Origin: Akkermansiaceae bacterium
GTDB taxonomy: Bacteria; Verrucomicrobiota; Verrucomicrobiia; Verrucomicrobiales; Akkermansiaceae
Length of the DNA stretch: 8,843 nucleotides
Reading direction: 5' to 3'
Assembly: GCA_029287105.1 (NCBI GenBank)
Contig: JARFRT010000200.1
Span: 1-8,843 of the forward strand
Shown: positions 1 to 6,599 of the stretch, piece after piece
Numbering within the stretch: the stretch's first letter is position 1
How the letters are laid out: each line of letters begins with the position of its first letter
Position numbers and translations under genes: made by a program
The notes under the pieces: model-generated
What the model was told of the DNA's origin: nothing
Database searches by the model: none
What the model saw: only the letters and a program-made list of their open reading frames with translations

Positions 1-49
1 CGGAATTTGCAAAATCTATTATTCACCGCTTGTTGGTGCAAGTCAGGGC

Positions 50-77
50 TTGCATGGGTGCTTAAGAATGATTAAAT
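50..77 (+). promoter_or_regulatory. Possible promoter of the topoisomerase A-subunit gene
   Basis: TTGCAT at 50-55 and TTAAAT at 72-77 are separated by 16 bases and each matches the sigma-70 consensus at four or more positions. Transcription would begin near base 84, giving an untranslated leader of about 40 bases. That leader is pyrimidine-rich and has no Shine-Dalgarno sequence before the ATG. This is inference from consensus matching only. Confidence 0.3.
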
Positions 78-125
78 ACCGCTCACCCCCGCCTTTTCAC
101 CACCCATTTTTCGACGACCTCACCC

Positions 126-2162
126 ATGGACGAAACAGACTTAACACCGGAGAACACACCGGACGACGATACCTCCCATGAGCATGAAAGCCTGCGTGGG
201 ATGTACTCGGATTACTTTCTCGATTACGCCAGTTACGTGATCATGGAGCGCGCCGTGCCGCACCTGGGGGACGGCTTGAAGCCAGTGCAACGCCGGATTC
301 TGCACTCGATGAAAGAACTCGAGGACGGCCGCTATAACAAGGTGGCAAACGTGGTCGGAAACACGATGAAGTACCACCCGCACGGTGATACATCCATCGG
401 GGACGCCATGGTGCAGTTGGGCCAGAAGGAACTGCTCATCGATACCCAGGGAAACTGGGGCAATGTGCTCACCGGCGATAAGGCCGCGGCGCCGCGATAC
501 ATCGAGGCGCGCCTGACACCCTTTGCCCTGGAGGTCGCTTTCAATCCGAAAACCACCGAGTGGACGCGGAGTTATGATGGTCGCAACAAGGAGCCCGTCA
601 CCCTGCCGCTTAAATTCCCCCTGTTGTTGGCACAGGGTGTCGAGGGCATCGCCGTCGGGCTCGCATGCAAGATGCTGCCGCACAATTTTATCGAGCTGCT
701 TGAGGCCTGTATCGCGGCTCTGCGCAAGCAACCCTTCGAGCTGGTGCCCGATTTCCCGACGGGCGGCCTGATGGACGCAAGCAACTACAATGACGGTCTG
801 CGCGGTGGAAAAATCCGGGTCCGGGCGGAAATAAAGATTGAGAAAAAAAGGATCCTCCGCATCACCCAGGTGCCGTTCGGCGTCACCACCGGCAGTCTGA
901 TGGACAACATCGTGGCGGCCAATGAGAAGGGGAAGATCAAGATTTCCAAAATCGAGGACAACACGGCGGCGGAGGCGGATATCCTGATCCATCTTCCCGC
1001 CGGTGCCGACTCCGAGATGGCGCGTGACTCACTCTACGCCTTCACCGACTGTGAAACGTCGATTTCTCCGAATGCCTGTGTCATTTACAAGGGGAAGCCC
1101 CGCTTCATCGGTGTGACCGAGATGCTCAAACACAGCGCGACCCAGACCAAGGAGCTGCTGAAACTCGAACTCGAGATCCGCCTCGGCGAACTCCAGGAAA
1201 AGTGGCACTTCAGCTCGCTCGAGAAAATTTTCATCGAGAACCGGATCTACCGCGACATCGAGGAGTGCGAAACCTGGCAGGCCGTGATTGATGCGATCGA
1301 CAAGGGTTTGGACCCCTTCAAAAAACTCCTCCAGCGCGCGGTCACCGAGGAGGACATCATTCGCCTCACTGAGATCAAAATCAAGCGGATCTCTAAGTTC
1401 GACGGGTTCAAGGCCGACGAGGCGATCAAGGCACTGGAAGACGAGATCGGGGAGGTGGATAAAAACCTGCGCAACCTCACCCGCTACGCGGTCGCATACT
1501 TCAACAACCTGATCAAAAAATACGGCAAGGGCCGAGAGCGCCGCACGGAAATCACGTCGTTTGGCGTGGTCAACCGCACCCAAGTCGTCGCCACCAACGA
1601 GACCCTTTTCCTCGACCGAAAAAATGGCTTTGCCGGATGGGGCCTCAAAAAAGAGGAGAGTGTGGAAAAATGCTCACGGATCGACGACATCATCGCCATC
1701 GACGGCGCGGGCAAAATGCGTGTGCTCAAAATCGCCGACAAGGCATTCGTCGGCAAGCGCCCGCAGTATGTCGCCATTTTCCGCAAGGAGCAGGACAAGA
1801 TCTACTCGATGATCTACCGCGACGGGCGCCAAGGCGCCACCTACGCGAAGCGGTTCCGCATCGGCGGCGTCACCCGCGACAAGGAATACGATCTCACCAA
1901 GGGCACCCCGGGGACACGTGTGCTCTACCTCGCCGTGCATAACACGGAAGAGGATAGTGCCGCCAATCTCGTGATGATCCACCTGAAGCCGGCGCTCCGG
2001 CTCCGCAACGTCTCGCGCCCGTTCTCCTTCGGCGAACTCGCCATCAAAGGCCGTGGCGTCAAGGGGAACCTGGTCACCAAACACGCCGTCGATCGCGTCG
2101 TCCGCGCCCCCAAAGACTCACCAGAGGACCCGCCGGAGGACACCCTGGTCCTCGAACCCTAA
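126..2162 (+). CDS. parC: DNA topoisomerase IV / gyrase subunit A
   Basis: This is the DNA-cleaving and rejoining subunit of a type IIA topoisomerase; it acts in the cytoplasm with an ATPase B subunit that is not in this window. The N-terminal breakage-reunion domain covers about residues 25-470. It shows the LGDGLKPVQRRIL motif, the quinolone-pocket stretch HPHGDTSIGD (84-93), catalytic Arg124-Tyr125 in AAPRYIEARL, and GIAVGLACKMLPHN (174-187). A coiled-coil segment lies near 410-470, and the C-terminal DNA-wrapping region near 475-660 ends in GRGVKGNLVTK. At 678 residues it is shorter than E. coli GyrA (about 875) or ParC (about 750). It lacks the QRRGGKG GyrA-box, which favours topoisomerase IV. 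The overall motif set resembles the short Bacteroidetes-type A subunits. Residue Thr89 sits where E. coli GyrA has Ser83. The symbol parC is tentative, because A subunits of this clade are hard to assign to gyrase or topoisomerase IV from sequence alone. ATG 126 is the first start in frame, and no ribosome-binding site is visible. Confidence 0.94.
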   Translation: MDETDLTPENTPDDDTSHEHESLRGMYSDYFLDYASYVIMERAVPHLGDGLKPVQRRILHSMKELEDGRYNKVANVVGNTMKYHPHGDTSIGDAMVQLGQKELLIDTQGNWGNVLTGDKAAAPRYIEARLTPFALEVAFNPKTTEWTRSYDGRNKEPVTLPLKFPLLLAQGVEGIAVGLACKMLPHNFIELLEACIAALRKQPFELVPDFPTGGLMDASNYNDGLRGGKIRVRAEIKIEKKRILRITQVPFGVTTGSLMDNIVAANEKGKIKISKIEDNTAAEADILIHLPAGADSEMARDSLYAFTDCETSISPNACVIYKGKPRFIGVTEMLKHSATQTKELLKLELEIRLGELQEKWHFSSLEKIFIENRIYRDIEECETWQAVIDAIDKGLDPFKKLLQRAVTEEDIIRLTEIKIKRISKFDGFKADEAIKALEDEIGEVDKNLRNLTRYAVAYFNNLIKKYGKGRERRTEITSFGVVNRTQVVATNETLFLDRKNGFAGWGLKKEESVEKCSRIDDIIAIDGAGKMRVLKIADKAFVGKRPQYVAIFRKEQDKIYSMIYRDGRQGATYAKRFRIGGVTRDKEYDLTKGTPGTRVLYLAVHNTEEDSAANLVMIHLKPALRLRNVSRPFSFGELAIKGRGVKGNLVTKHAVDRVVRAPKDSPEDPPEDTLVLEP

Positions 2163-2204
2163 GAGGGGAAAGAAGAGGGTAATGAAAAATATCGACCCCA
2201 GAGC

Positions 2205-2233
2205 TTGACGCGGAGGGCGAAATTAGTGATACT
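2205..2233 (+). promoter_or_regulatory. Sigma-70-like promoter, probably giving a leaderless transcript
   Basis: TTGACG (2205-2210) matches the -35 consensus at five of six positions. After exactly 17 bases comes GATACT (2228-2233), which matches the -10 consensus at four of six. The usual start point, 6-8 bases further on, falls on or next to the ATG at 2240. The message would then have essentially no leader, which agrees with the lack of a Shine-Dalgarno sequence there. The fit is good, but expression is inferred. Confidence 0.55.
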
Positions 2234-2239
2234 GTTCGC

Positions 2240-2422
2240 ATGAACAAAATCATCCTTACCTCGCAGGCCGTTTTCGATGCTGTCAAATCCACCCTCAGTG
2301 GCGCCGCCGCACGGGTCTCTTGCCTGGTGCACGGCAAATCCTACCACCGTGACCACGGCCCCCAATGGCAACAACTTGAACTCCCCTTTTCCAGAACACC
2401 CGTCAAACGCTGGAACCGCTAG
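2240..2422 (+). CDS. Small hypothetical protein, 60 residues
   Basis: I do not recognise this protein. It begins MNKIILTSQAVFDAV and ends in a basic, proline-containing tail (SRTPVKRWNR). It has no signal peptide, membrane segment or metal-binding cysteine set. A single cysteine is present, and the middle has a His-rich stretch (HGKSYHRDHG). Support for a real gene comes from the promoter-like hexamers placed so that transcription would start at the ATG, and from the TAG stop lying just before the tandem-repeat block rather than inside it. Against it are the short length, the missing ribosome-binding site and no recognisable family. The promoter could instead drive a non-coding transcript through the repeats, or thrC. 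Medium-low certainty. Confidence 0.4.
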   Translation: MNKIILTSQAVFDAVKSTLSGAAARVSCLVHGKSYHRDHGPQWQQLELPFSRTPVKRWNR

Positions 2423-2425
2423 GGC

Positions 2426-2505
<80 letters not shown>

Positions 2506-2509
2506 CATC

Positions 2510-2536
2510 GTAGCGCGACCGTCCCGGTCGCTCTAC
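2510..2536. repeat. GC-rich REP-like palindrome
   Basis: GCGACCG (2515-2521) and CGGTCGC (2525-2531) are perfect complements around the loop TCC. After one mismatch the outer bases GTAG (2510-2513) and CTAC (2533-2536) also pair. The hairpin thus has 7+4 base pairs, with a GTAG 5' tetranucleotide of the kind seen in bacterial REP elements. It lies between two tandem arrays. No T-run follows, so it is not a standard terminator. The REP identification is inferred from its form. Confidence 0.6.
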
Positions 2537-2557
2537 CCCCGCCGGCGCAGCCGCACG

Positions 2558-2601
2558 CCATTTCCCATTTCCCATTTCCCATTTCCCATTTCCCATTTCC
2601 T
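2558..2601 (+). repeat. Heptamer tandem array CCATTTC, six copies
   Basis: Six CCATTTC units run head to tail without a mismatch, and the last runs into CTAATCC. The same heptamer recurs in the array before the DUF1501 gene (6554-6567), so this unit is dispersed in the genome and not unique to this gap. No coding or RNA function is apparent. Confidence 0.95.
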
Positions 2602-2604
2602 AAT

Positions 2605-2698
2605 CCCGACTTCCCGACTTCCCGACTTCCCGACTTCCCGACTTCCCGACTTCAAGACTTCAAGACTTCAAGACTTCAAGACTTCAAGACTTCAAGAC
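2605..2698 (+). repeat. Octamer tandem array, CCCGACTT x6 then CAAGACTT x5.75
   Basis: The period is 8 bases throughout. Six perfect CCCGACTT units (2605-2652) change abruptly to five perfect CAAGACTT units (2653-2692) and a partial CAAGAC. The shared GACTT core and the change at only two positions suggest that two variant units were each amplified separately. On the opposite strand the first unit reads AAGTCGGG, close to the GGGAGTC heptamers upstream. The array ends about 46 bases before thrC. Confidence 0.97.
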
Positions 2699-2709
2699 AG
2701 GAATCACAC

Positions 2710-2738
2710 TTGCGAAAAATGCCCGTGTCGAGCAACAT
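2710..2738 (+). promoter_or_regulatory. Weak promoter candidate for thrC
   Basis: TTGCGA (2710-2715) and CAACAT (2733-2738) are 17 bases apart, and the second hexamer ends six bases before the thrC ATG. That geometry is the same as for the small gene at 2240. The -10 match is poor (three of six). There is also no Shine-Dalgarno sequence before thrC. The alternative is read-through from the promoter at 2205. Confidence 0.25.
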
Positions 2739-2744
2739 GGGCAC

Positions 2745-4037
2745 ATGCGTCTCTACAGCACTAATAGCCCCGATACCTATGTCGACTTCGGCGAAGCTGT
2801 CCTCCGGTCCCTGCCGACCGATAACGGGCTCTATATGCCTGAACACATACCGCAGCTCGATGACACATTCTGGCAGGAGTGGAGGACACTCAGTTTCCAT
2901 GAAATGGCGTGCCGGGTTGTCTCGACGCTGCTGCAAGGTGCCATCCCGGAAGACAAGCTGACAGCCATCATCGCTGACGCGCTGAATTTCCCCGCGCCGG
3001 TGGTTAGCCTGGATGACAAGTACCGCGTGCTGGAGCTGTTCCACGGGCCGACGCTTGCCTTCAAGGATTTTGGCGCCCGATTTATGGCCCGTGTGATGGC
3101 CTGGTTGACGCGTGACGACGACCAAACACTCACGGTGTTGGTGGCCACCTCGGGTGATACCGGCGGTGCCGTGGCCAGCGCCTTCCACAACGTTCCCGGC
3201 ACCCGAGTCATCATCCTCTACCCGTCCGGCAAGGTCAGCGGGCTTCAGGAAAAACAACTCACCGCCCTCGGTGGCAACATCACCGCGTTGGAAATTGATG
3301 GTAGCTTCGACGATTGCCAGCGGATGGTCAAAGCCGCATTTCTCGATCAGAAAACCTCCCTCGCCTGCAACCTGACCTCGGCGAATTCGATCAACATCGC
3401 GCGCCTCATCCCGCAGATGCTCTACTACTTCGAGTCGGCCCGCCAGCTTGACAAGCCGCCCGTGTTTGTGATCCCCAGCGGCAACTTCGGTAACCTGACC
3501 GCGCTGCTGCTCGCCACCCGGATGGGGCTGCCCGTGGCACATATCGTGGCCGCCACCAACATCAACGACGTTGTGCCCGAGTATCTCGAAACTTCAGAAT
3601 ACAGCCCCCGACCCTCCGTCGCCACCCTGTCCAATGCCATGGACGTGGGGGACCCGAGCAATTTCACTCGGATGCAGGAGTTGTTCGGCAACGACTGGAA
3701 GGCGATGACCGATAAGATCACCGGCTTTGCCTCAAACGACGCCGGCACCCGCGCCGCCATCCGCGAGGTCTGCGAAAAATTTGGCTATGTCATCGACCCC
3801 CACGGTGCGGTCGGCTACCTCGCCGCCAAAGCCTGGCTGGCGAACCACCCGGACGACACCACCGTCATCCTCGAAACCGCCCACCCGGCGAAGTTCCCCG
3901 AAACCATTGCCGAGGAGCTTGGCCCGGACGCCCTGGACATCCCCGAACGGCTCGCCTGCCTCGCCGACGAGCCCAAGGTCTCCATCCCCATGGCCGCCGA
4001 CCCCACCGACCTGATCACGTGGCTCAACCAGCCGTAA
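2745..4037 (+). CDS. thrC: Threonine synthase
   Basis: This PLP-dependent lyase converts O-phospho-L-homoserine and water to L-threonine and phosphate, the last step of threonine biosynthesis in the cytoplasm. Its 430 residues nearly equal E. coli ThrC (428). The N-terminus MRLYSTNSPDTYVDFGEAV and the NGLYMPE motif are typical. The cofactor lysine is Lys107 in HGPTLAFKDFGARF. The catalytic loop ATSGDTGGAVASA is at 134-146, the phosphate-binding SGNFGNLTA at 245-253, and a C-terminal ETAHPAKFPETI motif is present. The homoserine kinase and dehydrogenase genes are not adjacent, so this is a stand-alone thrC. ATG 2745 matches the family N-terminus exactly, although no ribosome-binding site precedes it. 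Upstream are tandem-repeat arrays, and downstream a hairpin begins at the last base of the stop codon. Confidence 0.97.
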   Translation: MRLYSTNSPDTYVDFGEAVLRSLPTDNGLYMPEHIPQLDDTFWQEWRTLSFHEMACRVVSTLLQGAIPEDKLTAIIADALNFPAPVVSLDDKYRVLELFHGPTLAFKDFGARFMARVMAWLTRDDDQTLTVLVATSGDTGGAVASAFHNVPGTRVIILYPSGKVSGLQEKQLTALGGNITALEIDGSFDDCQRMVKAAFLDQKTSLACNLTSANSINIARLIPQMLYYFESARQLDKPPVFVIPSGNFGNLTALLLATRMGLPVAHIVAATNINDVVPEYLETSEYSPRPSVATLSNAMDVGDPSNFTRMQELFGNDWKAMTDKITGFASNDAGTRAAIREVCEKFGYVIDPHGAVGYLAAKAWLANHPDDTTVILETAHPAKFPETIAEELGPDALDIPERLACLADEPKVSIPMAADPTDLITWLNQP

Positions 4038-4057
4038 AAGAGGTTTTCAACCTCTTT
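4037..4057 (+). terminator. Hairpin at the end of thrC
   Basis: AAAGAGGTT and AACCTCTTT form a perfect 9-bp stem around a TTC loop, starting on the last base of the stop codon. Only three Ts, within the stem itself, end the structure, and CCC follows instead of a T-run. It may act as a weak terminator or protect the 3' end of the message. Confidence 0.5.
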
Positions 4058-4204
4058 CCCACCGTAGAAGGGCTTTCCAGACTCCTACCAGACCCGAATG
4101 GCACTTAGATAAGGCGATTTACCACCTTCTCCAACGGAGAAATTCATACCAGCCCCGGGAAAAGGCACCGCCTGCATCCCGGGGTTAATCGTAGTGAAAC
4201 GTAT

Positions 4205-4221
4205 GTTGGCTGAAGGCCAAC
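4205..4221 (+). repeat. REP-like hairpin with TGAAG loop, copy 1
   Basis: GTTGGC and GCCAAC form a perfect 6-bp stem around TGAAG, preceded by GTAT and followed by CTCATGC. The core GGCTGAAGGC recurs on the opposite strand at 4259-4268, and a diverged copy is at 4335-4349. Repetition in inverted orientation suggests a REP/REPIN-type sequence of the kind mobilised by RAYT transposases. No RAYT gene is in the window. Confidence 0.6.
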
Positions 4222-4243
4222 CTCATGCATCCGGAATCATTGT

Positions 4244-4268
4244 ATAAGTATGAGTCTAGCCTTCAGCC
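4244..4268 (-). repeat. REP-like copy 2 (inverted)
   Basis: Read on the minus strand this gives GGCTGAAGGC followed by TAGACTCATACTTAT, parallel to copy 1 (GGCTGAAGGC, then CAACCTCATGC). The core matches copy 1 perfectly over 10 bases, but the second stem arm has decayed. The CATACTTAT tail matches the tail next to copy 3 in inverted orientation. Confidence 0.5.
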
Positions 4269-4334
4269 AGAAATTCACCTCCTATGATTTTCTGGGGTTG
4301 TGCTCCTTGGTCACCTACCCCGGCTGATATGAAA

Positions 4335-4349
4335 ATGACCTTCAGTCAT
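4335..4349 (-). repeat. REP-like hairpin with TGAAG loop, copy 3 (inverted)
   Basis: On the minus strand ATGAC and GTCAT form a 5-bp stem around TGAAG, the same loop as copy 1. It is again preceded by GTATG, counting the shared stem bases. Stem bases differ from copy 1 in a compensatory way, with pairing kept while sequence changed. That is evidence that the hairpin shape has been selected. Confidence 0.5.
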
Positions 4350-4394
4350 ACTTATTAGGTCGGCGAAAAGACCCTTAACCAAGTGCCATTCCTG

Positions 4395-4419
4395 CCGGAC
4401 CCATATCTGCCGCGTCCGG
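4395..4419. other. Short inverted repeat in the leader region of the DUF1549 gene
   Basis: CCGGAC (4395-4400) and GTCCGG (4414-4419) are perfect 6-bp complements around a 13-base loop, just outside the 296-bp element. The following bases to 4504 show no clear gene or promoter. GATTAT at 4445-4450 is only a weak -10 candidate without a partner. Confidence 0.3.
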
Positions 4420-4514
4420 GAAATAGACCGTTTGTGGGAAACCCGATTATTCCTGCTACATCAGCTTCGGGCATGGCCGGGGGAAATCATTTGAAACATC
4501 CCACGGGAGGTGGC

Positions 4515-4532
4515 ATGGTGCCCGGGTTATGA
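4515..4532 (+). CDS. Five-codon leader minicistron coupled to the DUF1549 gene
   Basis: ATG at 4515 is preceded by GGAGGTG (4506-4512), a near-perfect Shine-Dalgarno sequence with four bases between GGAGG and the ATG. The frame reads MVPGL and stops at TGA 4530-4532. That stop overlaps the ATG of the next gene as ATGA. The large gene's own ATG is 18 bases from this site, too far for ordinary initiation. Reinitiation after the minicistron is therefore a plausible route. The alternative is that the ribosome simply reaches the second ATG with poor efficiency. The sequence arrangement is certain; its use is inferred. Confidence 0.35.
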   Translation: MVPGL

Positions 4533-6499
4533 CGGACGCCCGACGACACACCAACCGCCCCCTCCGGCAATGCTGTGGCCTGTGTGCCGTGGGGGTGGCC
4601 CTGGTCTGGACGCCTTTGGCGATAGCGCCCGCCGATGCCGCGCCGGCACACGACAGCAAGGCCAGCGCGCCGGTCCCCGAGGAGAAACTCCTCGCCGCTG
4701 CCCGCCAGATCGACATCCGAGTGGCGAAGATTTTCAAGAAAAAGGGGCTGAGCATTCCGCGCGATGCCAGTGACCCCGTGTTTTTGCGCCGCAGTTTTTT
4801 GCTCGCTGTCGGACGTATCCCGACCGTGGAGGAGGCGCGCGTGTTCCTTGAGTCGGATGATCCTAACAAACGTGTCCTGGTGACGCGCTACCTGATGCAT
4901 TCAAAGGGCTACGAGAGTCACATGGGCAACTGGCTCGTCGATATGCTGCGGGTCCGCGAAAACTTTCAGAACGGTCGCAGTGCAGCACCTTACATGCAGT
5001 GGGTGCGCCAGGCCGTGAACGACAACCAGCCCTTCGATGTCATGGCGCGCGAACTGCTTTCCGCCCAGGGTGGCATCTGGCAAAATGGCGCCGTGGGCTA
5101 TTACATCCGCGACAAGGGTATGCCCCTCGATAACATGTCGAACAGCATGCGCCTTTTCCTCGGCACCCGCATGGAATGTGCCCAGTGCCACGACCACCCG
5201 TTCGCCGACTGGGAACGGATGGACTTTTACCGGTTGGCCGCATTCACCAACAATCAGAACGAGATCAATCGCAAGGTCTGGAACTCGGTGTGGCGTGAGA
5301 TTCGCGATGCCAAACAGGAGCGCAGCCCGCTCGGCCGGATGGTCCGCTATCTCGGCGACGAGGTGTACTACCCCAGCCTGAGCGGCGGGGGGAGCGGCCG
5401 GATCAAACTGCCCACCGACTACCAATACAATGACGGCGACCCGGGTGAATGGGTCAGCGCACGCACCCCGTCCGAAAAAACCTTCGGAAAAGGCGTGCGG
5501 ATGTCGAAGCGGAAAGATGATGACGATGGCCTTGAGCGCTTCGCCGGATGGGTGACGGACCCACGGAACGAACGCTTCGCCACCCTCATTGCCAACCGCA
5601 TGTGGAAACGCATCATCGGCACCGGGCTCTTTGAGCCGGTTGATGAATATGTGGTGCCGGAAGAAACCACCTCGCCCGAGCTCACCCGATACCTTGCCGA
5701 GCTCATGCAGGAGTTGAACTACGACCTCAAAGCCTATCAACACACCCTGATGCTGACCCGCGTCTACGCGTTCGAGTCGTCCAAGCGGGAATTGTCCCCC
5801 GGCGAAAAACCCCTGTTTGACGGTAGGAAAATCCGCCGGATGAGCGCCGAGCAATACTGGGACTCCCTGGTCACCCTGATCGCCGGAAACCCGGACAAGC
5901 TGCCGACCCGGGGCGCCTCGGATGCCATCTATTACGGCAACCGACCGGTCCTCGTCGGGGAAATGAACATGCCCACCCTGCAAAAGGAGGTGCTCGCCAT
6001 CGACTCCCCGAAACAACTGCGCAGCTATGCCCGGGACTTACTCGCCCGCATCCAGAAAGGCGGCACCAAGGCGGGGCGAAAAAACAACGACATGATGATG
6101 CGCCGCCGCGGCGCCCGCGGCGCCCTCACCGGCATCGCCCGCGCGTCCGAACTCGAGTCGCCGGCACCCAAGGGGCACGTCCTCCAGATTTTCGGCCAGT
6201 CGGACCGAATATTGTTAGATTCCGCAACCCGGGAGGCCAATGCCACCCAAGTCCTCTCGATGCTCAATGGCCAGGTCGAGAAACTCGTCGTCGCCAACGA
6301 CCGGGCCAACATCCACAGCCTCTCGCAGGGAAGCGTCCAGGACCGGATCCGGTCCCTCTTTCTCGGCACCCTGTCACGCCCTCCCAGCCCCCAGGAAATG
6401 AAGCTCATGCAAGCCGAGATCGCCGCCCGCGGCGAAGCCGGCTATCGCAACATCGTCTCCGCCCTGATCAACACCCGCGAATTCATCTTCATCCCGTAG
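4529..6499 (+). CDS. Secreted DUF1549/DUF1553 (PSCyt2-PSD1) protein
   Basis: This 656-residue protein belongs to the large Planctomycetes-Verrucomicrobia family with DUF1549 followed by DUF1553. Residues 1-40 look like a Sec signal peptide: basic start (RRHTNRPLR), hydrophobic core from about 15 to 33, and Ala-rich cleavage region (ADAAPA). DUF1549 covers about 55-250 and carries the hallmark GTRMECAQCHDHPF with CxxCH at 217-221, a possible covalent haem or metal site. DUF1553 covers about 335-655, with RFATLIANRMWKRIIGTGL, FEPVDEY and the C-terminal ALINTREFIF. The N-terminal PSCyt1 cytochrome domain found in many relatives is missing. A basic, Met-rich stretch (NNDMMMRRRGARG) near 519-531 breaks DUF1553 and is probably a loop. 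The DUF1501 gene downstream is its usual partner. Biochemical function is unknown; links to polysaccharide or sulfated-glycan use are only contextual in the literature. The ATG is the first in frame and overlaps the stop of a leader minicistron. Confidence 0.94.
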   Translation: MTDARRHTNRPLRQCCGLCAVGVALVWTPLAIAPADAAPAHDSKASAPVPEEKLLAAARQIDIRVAKIFKKKGLSIPRDASDPVFLRRSFLLAVGRIPTVEEARVFLESDDPNKRVLVTRYLMHSKGYESHMGNWLVDMLRVRENFQNGRSAAPYMQWVRQAVNDNQPFDVMARELLSAQGGIWQNGAVGYYIRDKGMPLDNMSNSMRLFLGTRMECAQCHDHPFADWERMDFYRLAAFTNNQNEINRKVWNSVWREIRDAKQERSPLGRMVRYLGDEVYYPSLSGGGSGRIKLPTDYQYNDGDPGEWVSARTPSEKTFGKGVRMSKRKDDDDGLERFAGWVTDPRNERFATLIANRMWKRIIGTGLFEPVDEYVVPEETTSPELTRYLAELMQELNYDLKAYQHTLMLTRVYAFESSKRELSPGEKPLFDGRKIRRMSAEQYWDSLVTLIAGNPDKLPTRGASDAIYYGNRPVLVGEMNMPTLQKEVLAIDSPKQLRSYARDLLARIQKGGTKAGRKNNDMMMRRRGARGALTGIARASELESPAPKGHVLQIFGQSDRILLDSATREANATQVLSMLNGQVEKLVVANDRANIHSLSQGSVQDRIRSLFLGTLSRPPSPQEMKLMQAEIAARGEAGYRNIVSALINTREFIFIP

Positions 6500-6510
6500 C
6501 CAAACCCCCC

Positions 6511-6526
6511 CGCCGCCCCAGCGGCG
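6511..6526 (+). other. GC hairpin after the DUF1549 stop codon
   Basis: CGCCGC and GCGGCG form a perfect 6-bp stem around CCCA, twelve bases after the stop. No T-run follows; the heptamer array begins on its last base. It may stabilise the 3' end of the first cistron or attenuate transcription into the next gene. It is not a normal intrinsic terminator. Confidence 0.4.
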
Positions 6527-6595
6527 CAATCCCCAATCCCCATTTTCCAATCCCCATTTCCCATTTCCCAATTTCCAATTTCCAATTTCCAATCT
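6526..6595 (+). repeat. Degenerate heptamer array CCAWTYY, ten units, abutting a start codon
   Basis: Ten 7-base units run without a gap: GCAATCC, CCAATCC, CCATTTT, CCAATCC, CCATTTC twice, CCAATTT three times, CCAATCT. The array ends four bases before the DUF1501 ATG. It therefore fills the place where a ribosome-binding site would be, and none is present. CCATTTC is shared with the array at 2558-2601, so the two loci belong to one repeat family. Units here are more diverged, which suggests an older array. Confidence 0.93.
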
Positions 6596-6599
6596 ACTC

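Larger units (their letters stand above)
4096..4391. repeat. 296-bp non-coding element with terminal and nested inverted repeats
   Basis: The element is bounded by perfect 11-bp inverted repeats: GAATGGCACTT (4096-4106) and AAGTGCCATTC (4381-4391). Pairing extends inward as AAGG (4111-4114) with CCTT (4373-4376). Local hairpins lie at 4127-4141 (6 bp, loop AAC), 4153-4184 (8 bp CCCCGGGA/TCCCGGGG with an inner AGGC/GCCT stem), 4205-4221, 4267-4295 (7 bp CCAGAAA/TTTCTGG) and 4335-4349. Longer-range pairs are 4207-4217 with 4259-4269 (11 bp) and 4244-4253 with 4346-4355 (10 bp). No convincing gene lies inside and no target-site duplication is visible. It could be a MITE-like or REP-cluster element, or the DNA of a structured RNA. 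The inverted repeats are seen directly; the class is inferred. It fills most of the gene-free stretch 4038-4514. Confidence 0.7.

Noticed and set aside
1..125. End of an upstream gene
   Set aside because: No open frame reaches into the window with recognisable coding content; only a possible promoter is seen.
141..992. Long minus-strand frame opposite the topoisomerase gene
   Set aside because: It is a shadow of a GC-rich gene; the plus-strand product has all catalytic motifs. The same reasoning applies to the minus-strand frames at 1029-1583, 2676-3542, 4901-6016 and 6984-7838.
4096..4391. Known riboswitch or T-box leader
   Set aside because: The structure is rich in stems, but I could not match it to a named riboswitch core, and the gene downstream is not a typical riboswitch target.
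4456..4900. Minus-strand frames of 137 residues before and over the start of the DUF1549 gene
   Set aside because: They overlap the signal peptide coding region of the real gene and have low-complexity, unrecognisable products.
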